The notes beneath the pieces were generated by a model. It had not been told where the DNA came from. It saw nothing but the letters and a program-made list of their open reading frames with translations, and made no database searches. From NCBI GenBank assembly GCA_000722615.1, contig JOKI01000005.1, positions 180,137-244,136 on the forward strand: a stretch of 64,000 bases of DNA, written 5' to 3'. This DNA is from Pseudorhizobium pelagicum (GTDB lineage: Bacteria > Pseudomonadota > Alphaproteobacteria > Rhizobiales > Rhizobiaceae). Shown piece after piece: positions 59,049-64,000 of this stretch (within the stretch, counting starts at the first letter, position 1; each line of letters begins with the position of its first letter). Position numbers and translations under genes: made by a program.

Positions 59049-59175
59049 CCCCTCCCCAACCCCTCCCCACAAGGGGGAGGGGCTTTGCGTCCCCCTCTTC
59101 GATCGATGTCGGACGAGAGGTTGCCTCATGGTCTCTCCCCCCTTGTGGGGGAGATGGCCGGCAGGCCAGAGGGGG
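59049..59175. repeat. RIME-like rhizobial intergenic mosaic repeat
   Basis: A compact repeat between the binding protein and permease genes. It holds a 9-bp stem C/G hairpin (59060-59068 with 59074-59082), a second inverted repeat (59134-59141 with 59147-59154) and a GGCCGGCAGGCC block (59156-59167). The pattern of purine-rich clamps around CCGGCAGGCC is familiar from intergenic repeats found many times in rhizobial genomes. It lacks coding capacity and could stabilise the upstream mRNA. Confidence 0.65.
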
Positions 59176-59210
59176 TTTTGAGGCAGCCAAACCGGAGAAT
59201 GGTGCAGACC

Positions 59211-60116
59211 ATGACCACAGCACAGATCGCGGACGTCGGCGAGACGAAGGCAAGGCGCGAGATCCGGATGCCATCCTGGCTCACCTCCTATCTCCAGGCA
59301 GCGCCGCTGGCGATCATCCTGTTCTGCTTCCTGCTGCTGCCGATCCTGATGATCACCGTGGTCAGCTTCTGGGACTATGACTTCGCCCAGATGTACCCGG
59401 ACTTCGTCACCTTCAACTACGGCGAGACGCTCGGCTCCTGGGTCACCTGGAAGACCTATCTCAACACGCTGAAATTTGCCTTCATGGTCTGGGCCATCAC
59501 GCTCTTCGTCGGCTTCTGGGTGGCCTATTTCCTGGCCTTTCACATCCGCAGCTCCGCCATGCAGATGGTGCTCTTCCTCGTCTGCACGGTGCCGTTCCTG
59601 ACGTCCAACATCATCCGCATGATCTCCTGGATTCCGGTTCTCGGCCGCAACGGCCTCGTCAACACGACGCTTGTGAACAGTGGACTGATCGCGCAGCCGA
59701 TCGAATGGCTGCTCTACTCCGATTTCGCCGTCGTGCTCGCCATGGTCCACCTCTACACGCTGTTCATGGTGACGCCGATCTTCAACACGCTGATGCGCAT
59801 CGACAAGTCGCTGGTCGAGGCGGCGCGCGATGCCGGCGCCTCCGGCTGGCAGACGCTGACCAACGTGATCCTGCCGCTCGCCAAGCCCGGCATGGCGATC
59901 GGCACGATCTTCGTCGTCACCCTGGTCATGGCCGACTTCTCCACGGTCCAGGTCATGTCCGGCGGGCAGAGCGCATCGGTGGCGCTGATGATGAAGAACC
60001 AGATGTCGCTTCTGCAATATCCTGCCGCCGCCGCCAACGCCGTCGTGCTGCTTGCCCTCGTTCTCCTGATGGTCGCGGGCATCCTGCGCATCGTCGACAT
60101 CCGCAAGGAGCTTTAG
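59211..60116 (+). CDS. PotB-type ABC transporter permease
   Basis: A 301-residue permease with six helices and an EAA loop (V-E-A-A-R-D-A-G-A-S-G-W and I-L-P-L-A-K-P-G). The start is ATG 59211 or 59199; GGAGA sits 12 or almost zero bases upstream respectively. It abuts the next permease, whose ATG follows the stop without a gap. Confidence 0.9.
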   Translation: MTTAQIADVGETKARREIRMPSWLTSYLQAAPLAIILFCFLLLPILMITVVSFWDYDFAQMYPDFVTFNYGETLGSWVTWKTYLNTLKFAFMVWAITLFVGFWVAYFLAFHIRSSAMQMVLFLVCTVPFLTSNIIRMISWIPVLGRNGLVNTTLVNSGLIAQPIEWLLYSDFAVVLAMVHLYTLFMVTPIFNTLMRIDKSLVEAARDAGASGWQTLTNVILPLAKPGMAIGTIFVVTLVMADFSTVQVMSGGQSASVALMMKNQMSLLQYPAAAANAVVLLALVLLMVAGILRIVDIRKEL

Positions 60117-60935
60117 ATGCAGAGAGAAAAACGCTCCCGCGAGTTCTACGCGCTGGCCATCTTCTTCGTCGTTTTCGTCCTCTTCCTCTACGGACCGCTC
60201 TCGGCCATCCTCATCCTGTCCTTCCAGGGGCCCAACGGCGGGTTGACCTTCCCCCTCAACGGCGTCTCGCTCCGCTGGTTTGCCAATCTCTTCGAGACGC
60301 AAGCAGTCGGCGATTTCGGCGGCTCGTTCCGCCGTTCGCTGATGCTCGGGCTGATGGTGATGGCAACGACCGTCGTCGTCTCGCTGCTGGCCGGGCTTGC
60401 CTTCCGCCGACGCTTCATCGGCGCCACGGCGCTCTTCTATCTGGCGGTAGCAAGCCTGGTCGTGCCCTCCATCATCATCTCGCTGGGGATCGGCGTTCTC
60501 TTCCAGCAGGCAGGCCTTCCGCCGGCCTGGCATTCCTCCGCCTTCGGCGCCCACCTCACCTGGACGCTCCCCTTCGGCGTGCTGATCATGTTTGCCGTTT
60601 TCAACCGCTTCTCGCCCGTCTACGAGGAGGCCGCGCGAGATCTCGGCGCCTCGTCCTGGCAGGCCTTCCGCCACGTGCTGCTACCGATCATCGCTCCCAG
60701 CCTGATCGGGGTCGGCCTCTTCGGCTTCACCCTTTCCTATGACGAGTTCGCGCGTACCCTGATGGCCGCCGGCACCTACAACACCCTGCCGCTCGAGATC
60801 TACGCGATGACCACCAACGTCACCACGCCGGTGCTCTACGCGCTCGGCACCGTCACGACGGCCTTCTCCTTCCTCGTCATCGCGGGAACCCTGTTTCTCA
60901 TCGTCCGCCTCAACCGGCGGCGTCTCAAGGCCTGA
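60117..60935 (+). CDS. PotC-type ABC transporter permease
   Basis: A 272-residue permease with the PotC-like coupling loop (Y-E-E-A-A-R-D-L-G-A-S-S-W and L-L-P-I-I-A-P-S). Second membrane subunit of the importer. Confidence 0.9.
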   Translation: MQREKRSREFYALAIFFVVFVLFLYGPLSAILILSFQGPNGGLTFPLNGVSLRWFANLFETQAVGDFGGSFRRSLMLGLMVMATTVVVSLLAGLAFRRRFIGATALFYLAVASLVVPSIIISLGIGVLFQQAGLPPAWHSSAFGAHLTWTLPFGVLIMFAVFNRFSPVYEEAARDLGASSWQAFRHVLLPIIAPSLIGVGLFGFTLSYDEFARTLMAAGTYNTLPLEIYAMTTNVTTPVLYALGTVTTAFSFLVIAGTLFLIVRLNRRRLKA

Positions 60936-60946
60936 TTGAAACCCTC

Positions 60947-61693
60947 ATGCGAATCCTGATCGTCAATCCGAACACCACAGCCAGCATGACCCGCCGCATC
61001 GCCACGGCAGCGGAGCGGGTGCTGGCCGCCGGCACGGAGCTCGTCGCCGTCACCTCGTCGATGGGGCCTGCCTCCATCGAAGGCTATTACGACGAGGCGC
61101 TGGCCGTGCCCGGCCTACTACAGGCCATCCGCCAGGGGGAGCGCGACGGAGCAGATGCCGCCATCATCGCCTGCTTCGACGACACCGGCCTCGACGCCGC
61201 CCGGGCCATGGCCGGCATCCCGGTGATCGGCATCTGCGAGGCAGCCGTGGCGACCGCCTCCTTCATCGCCCAGCGCTTTACCGTCGTGACTACCATGGAA
61301 CGCTCCCGCCTGCCGGTCGAGGCTCTGGTTCACCGCTACGGCATGGGCATGCGCGCCCGGGTACGTGCAGCAGACATCCCGGTCCTCTCGCTGGAAGATC
61401 CCGCGTCCACGGCCCGCGAGCGCCTCTGCCGGGAGATCGAGATCGCACTGAGGGAAGACCGGGCCGAAGCGATTGTTCTGGGCTGCGCCGGCATGGCCGA
61501 TCTGCCCCGGCAGCTGCAAAACGAATTCGGCGTGCCCGTGATCGATGGTGTCGCGGCGGCGGTGAAGCAGGCGGAGGCCCTGGTCACCCTTGGGCTTTCC
61601 ACCGCCAAGCGCGGCGCCTATGCCTTCCCGGTGGAGAAGACTTACACCGGCATGCTTGCAAGCTTCCAGCCGGACGTCGCTCCGGCCGCCTAG
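60947..61693 (+). CDS. Asp/Glu/hydantoin racemase family protein
   Basis: A 248-residue cofactor-independent racemase of the hydantoin racemase type. It shows V-N-P-N-T-T at 6-11, the two catalytic cysteines in A-C-F-D-D-T-G (about residue 80) and G-C-A-G-M (about 180). It would interconvert the two forms of a 5-substituted hydantoin or amino acid. It is the last gene of the ABC operon, 11 bases after the permease, and overlaps the LysR stop by four bases (convergent). Confidence 0.83.
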   Translation: MRILIVNPNTTASMTRRIATAAERVLAAGTELVAVTSSMGPASIEGYYDEALAVPGLLQAIRQGERDGADAAIIACFDDTGLDAARAMAGIPVIGICEAAVATASFIAQRFTVVTTMERSRLPVEALVHRYGMGMRARVRAADIPVLSLEDPASTARERLCREIEIALREDRAEAIVLGCAGMADLPRQLQNEFGVPVIDGVAAAVKQAEALVTLGLSTAKRGAYAFPVEKTYTGMLASFQPDVAPAA

Positions 61694-62895
61694 CGCCCGC
61701 CGCGGCCGAGCGAGCCTTCGCCCAGGAGAGCGGCCACCTCTGCGAGGATCTCGACCATCTTCCTCTGCGGGTTGGTCGGGCGCCAGCCAGCCCTGAAGGT
61801 CAGCCCGATGGGCCTCACAAGATCGTCGGTGCGGAAGGGCAGCTGCCGCAGAAGACCCCGGTCGCATTCGGTGCGCGCCTGCACATGCGAGATGCAGCAG
61901 AGATGATCGCTTTCCAGAAGCAGCCCGCGCATCAGCAACAGCGAGCCGGACTCGATCAGGCGCGAGGGAGGCTGTCTGCCGGCCGAGGAGAAGATCGTCT
62001 CGAACTGCGCCCGCGTCGGCGTGCCGCTGTGCGGCACGACCCAAGGGTAGACGAAGAGATCGTCCACGGAGATGACCGATTGCGCCGCGAGCGGATGATC
62101 GGGCCGCGACAGGAGCGCCAGCCGGTCATCAAACAGCGCCTCCTGCACGATGTCGTCGATCGGCGCCGGCTCCCGCAATGCGCCCACGAGGATATCGAGA
62201 CTGCCTCGGCGCAGTTCGTTCAGCATGCCGGGATAGGGCCCATCCACAACCCGCACCGCCATCTCCCTGTACTGCTGCCGGAACCGGACGAGTGCCGTCG
62301 GCAACAGAACCGAGCGCGCCAGGGGCATGGCGCCGATGACGATCGACCCCGCTTCGCCGCCGTCGAACTCCGCCAGTTCCGCATCCGCCTGATCCAGCTC
62401 GTAGATTGCCAGCCGGGCCGCCTGCGTCAGCGCCTGGCAAAGACGCGTCGGCAGGATGCCGAAGGCCGTGCGTTCGAAGAGACTGCGGGCTGCCTCCTGT
62501 TCGATCTGCGTGACGGCGCGGTGGACGGTCGGTTGCGCCAACCCCAGCTGTCGGGCGGCGAGCGTGAAATTCTCGGTCTCGCTGACGGCCACCAGCGCCT
62601 GAAGCTGCGCGTAGGTGAGCGAGATCCGCAACCGCGGCGAGATGGTCGCCAGCACCGGATCGAGCAACCCGAACGCGCTCTCCACCCGCCGCAACAGGAT
62701 TTCGCCACGGGGCGTCGGAAAGAACCCACTTCGGCTGCGCTCGAACAGCGAACCTCCGGTCTCGGCCTCCAGCTTGTTGATCGCCTGCGTCACGGCAGGC
62801 TGTGAGACGTGCCATCGCTCCGAAGCCTGCGTCACGGACTTCAGTTCCGCCACCGCAACGAAAAGCCTGAGATGCCTCAGGTTCCGCGAGATCAT
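61690..62895 (-). CDS. LysR-family regulator with two tandem HTH domains
   Basis: A 401-residue regulator, about 100 longer than usual. It carries two LysR helix-turn-helix domains: residues about 5-65 (F-V-A-V-A-E-L-K-S-V-T-Q-A-S, then S-Q-P-A-V-T-Q-A-I-N-K-L-E) and about 94-155 (A-V-S-E-T-E-N-F-T-L-A-A-R-Q-L, then A-Q-P-T-V-H-R-A-V-T-Q-I-E). A standard LysR effector domain follows from about 180. It overlaps the dehydrogenase stop by four bases, so it is co-transcribed with it. It likely controls the divergent galB-like gene and this short operon. Confidence 0.88.
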   Translation of the reverse strand: MISRNLRHLRLFVAVAELKSVTQASERWHVSQPAVTQAINKLEAETGGSLFERSRSGFFPTPRGEILLRRVESAFGLLDPVLATISPRLRISLTYAQLQALVAVSETENFTLAARQLGLAQPTVHRAVTQIEQEAARSLFERTAFGILPTRLCQALTQAARLAIYELDQADAELAEFDGGEAGSIVIGAMPLARSVLLPTALVRFRQQYREMAVRVVDGPYPGMLNELRRGSLDILVGALREPAPIDDIVQEALFDDRLALLSRPDHPLAAQSVISVDDLFVYPWVVPHSGTPTRAQFETIFSSAGRQPPSRLIESGSLLLMRGLLLESDHLCCISHVQARTECDRGLLRQLPFRTDDLVRPIGLTFRAGWRPTNPQRKMVEILAEVAALLGEGSLGRGGR

Positions 62896-63785
62896 AGCCT
62901 GCCCAGGACGAGATCCGCCCGCGCTGCCAGATCATCCTCTCCGGGCTCCACCTCAAGCGATGCAAGTGCTCGCTGCCACTCCACCGTTCCCCGGCTCATC
63001 CAGTCGGGTATCCCCAGCTCCTGCAACGTGACACAGACTTCCTCCACCTCGGCGGCCCGGCGCGCGCCATGCACGATCATCCGCTCCAGGTTGTAGGCGC
63101 CGCGGGCGCGCCAGTCGATGCCGGGGTCGGACGCCTGGAGCGAGGCCAGCACCGCCTCCTCGACGCCCGCCCGCCGCGCACCCAGCAGACACTCGGCCGT
63201 CAGCGCCTCCAGACCCTTGATCATCACGGAACGCAGCATCTTGACGCTGGAGGCGTCGCCGACATTGTTGCCGGTGATCGTCGGCCGCATCTCCAACTGC
63301 TCGAGCAGCCCCGCAGCTTCCTGCGCCTGCGGGCCGGCCAGCAGGAGAGGCACCTGATGACGCTTCGGATAGACCGGCGCCATGACCGCGACGTCCACAT
63401 ACTTTCCGCCCGCCGCCTCGATGACGAGAGCCGCCCTCTCCTTGGTCTGGGGCGCACAGGAATTGCAGTCCAGCCAGAGGGCGCCTTGTTCCAGATGGGG
63501 CGACGCGGTCCGCGCCGCCTCCAGGGCCTGATCGGCCGTCACGAGACAGAAGATCAGCCGCGCACCAGCGAGTGCCTGCTGCAGGCTCTCCACGGCTTCG
63601 ATCCCAGCGTCGCTGCAACGGTCCCGCACTGCCCGCCCCTCTTCACCCGTTTCAGCCAGGGCGATGTCATAAGCGCGGATCGTTCCAGGCCGGCTCTTTG
63701 ACCAACCGGAGGCGATTGCATGACCCGCCTCTCCGAAGCCCATGAAGACGATATTCGAAAGGTAATCCTCGTTGCCGTCAGCCAT
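62892..63785 (-). CDS. NAD(P)-dependent 3-hydroxyisobutyrate dehydrogenase-like protein (DUF1932)
   Basis: A 297-residue protein with an N-terminal Rossmann domain (M-G-F-G-E-A-G-H-A-I at about 15) and a C-terminal DUF1932-type helical domain. It resembles 6-phosphogluconate and hydroxyisobutyrate dehydrogenases. Proteins of this kind often neighbour 4-oxalomesaconate hydratase genes. Start ATG 63785 has a strong GGAGGAGG site. Substrate unknown; a role around protocatechuate or gallate ring-fission acids is inferred. Confidence 0.75.
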   Translation of the reverse strand: MADGNEDYLSNIVFMGFGEAGHAIASGWSKSRPGTIRAYDIALAETGEEGRAVRDRCSDAGIEAVESLQQALAGARLIFCLVTADQALEAARTASPHLEQGALWLDCNSCAPQTKERAALVIEAAGGKYVDVAVMAPVYPKRHQVPLLLAGPQAQEAAGLLEQLEMRPTITGNNVGDASSVKMLRSVMIKGLEALTAECLLGARRAGVEEAVLASLQASDPGIDWRARGAYNLERMIVHGARRAAEVEEVCVTLQELGIPDWMSRGTVEWQRALASLEVEPGEDDLAARADLVLGRL

Positions 63786-63844
63786 ATCTGCACCTCCTCC
63801 GTGGCGGCAAATGTCGCAGATGTCACCCGTCACTTCCACGTACT

Positions 63845-63859
63845 ATAGCTAAAACTTAT
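63845..63859. promoter_or_regulatory. LysR-type binding site candidate
   Basis: ATAGCTAAAACTTAT has the T-N11-A spacing and an ATA/TAT dyad of LysR boxes. It lies between the divergent dehydrogenase and galB-like genes, 75 bases before the latter. Confidence 0.4.
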
Positions 63860-63933
63860 GATCTGGGACGCCTTTTTCATTTGTCGTGCGGCGGCTGGCG
63901 CGCAAGTCTGGCGGAGGTTGAGGAGGAACCTTC

Positions 63934-64000
63934 ATGTCGACGAACAAGACTGCTCTCATCATCAGCGCGCATGCGGCCGATTTCGTCTGGCGCTGCGGCG
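63934..64000 (+). CDS. galB: GalB-like PIG-L family 4-oxalomesaconate hydratase, N-terminus (runs off right edge)
   Basis: The first 22 residues. I-I-S-A-H-A-A-D-F-V-W-R matches the zinc-binding H-x-x-D start of PIG-L family 4-oxalomesaconate hydratases (GalB). The enzyme hydrates 4-oxalomesaconate in gallate and protocatechuate 4,5-cleavage. GAGGAGG sits seven bases before the ATG. Only a fragment is visible, so the call rests on this motif and the neighbours. Confidence 0.65.
   Translation, partial: MSTNKTALIISAHAADFVWRCG

Noticed and set aside
57711-60674. A 987-codon open frame on the minus strand opposite the polyamine-type importer
   Set aside because: It is antisense to clear transporter genes, has a composition of Asp/Arg/His-rich shadow translation, and no conserved motif.

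Overview
The window looks like a chromid, megaplasmid or chromosomal stretch of a rhizobial alphaproteobacterium (Rhizobiaceae, Shinella/Ensifer/Agrobacterium-like). The evidence is the high GC content, the density of ABC and TRAP uptake operons, the DUF992 and DUF2231 proteins, the fused Dpp-type ATPase and an intergenic repeat of the kind common in rhizobia. I see no tRNA, rRNA, CRISPR array, phage gene or transposase. Almost all of it is coding, in tight operons with many 4-base ATGA overlaps.

Layout. 1-1 kb: 5' end of nspC and a secreted DUF992 protein. 1.3-5.9 kb: a cytochrome c oxidase locus with subunit II, a fused subunit I-III and small membrane partners. 6-14.2 kb: a carbohydrate-type ABC importer whose operon ends with a fusion of a glycerophosphodiester phosphodiesterase (GDPD) to a LacI-type repressor, then an inositol-monophosphatase-family enzyme. 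A second GDPD converges on it. 14.3-18.1 kb: a signalling operon with a cysteine-free sulfite-oxidase-fold exported protein, a hybrid histidine kinase and an HD-GYP response regulator. 18.5-29.7 kb: an oligopeptide/opine-type ABC importer with an M14 carboxypeptidase, a biotin carboxylase carrying its own biotin domain, a PxpB-PxpC fusion and PxpA, with a divergent GntR regulator. 30.6-40.1 kb: a CoA-dependent hydroxycinnamate (ferulate/coumarate-like) module with acyl-CoA ligase, acyl-CoA dehydrogenase, SDR, crotonase, MarR regulator, amidohydrolase and TRAP transporter. 40.1-55.7 kb: a 2-aminobenzoate (anthranilate) degradation module via 2-aminobenzoyl-CoA, with MarR regulator, monooxygenase/reductase, SDR, crotonase, acyl-CoA dehydrogenase, RidA-like protein, FadB-like enzyme, Liv-type importer, aryl-CoA ligase and an arylformamidase-like hydrolase. 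55.7-61.7 kb: a GntR regulator, a polyamine-type ABC importer and a hydantoin/Asp-Glu racemase-family enzyme. 61.7-64 kb: a LysR regulator with two tandem HTH domains, a NAD(P)-dependent dehydrogenase and the start of a galB-like gene.

How the genes work together. Most modules follow one scheme: a regulator, a dedicated importer and a short degradation pathway. The most unusual one is the GDPD-LacI fusion locus, which reads as a phosphodiester scavenging system: import, diester cleavage and phosphate removal, under a repressor that carries its own catalytic domain. A strong inverted-repeat operator candidate (14208-14223) lies just upstream of its first gene. The second most interesting is the biotin carboxylase plus PxpABC combination. 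A recurrent regulatory theme is a stable hairpin immediately after the solute-binding-protein gene in four of the importers.
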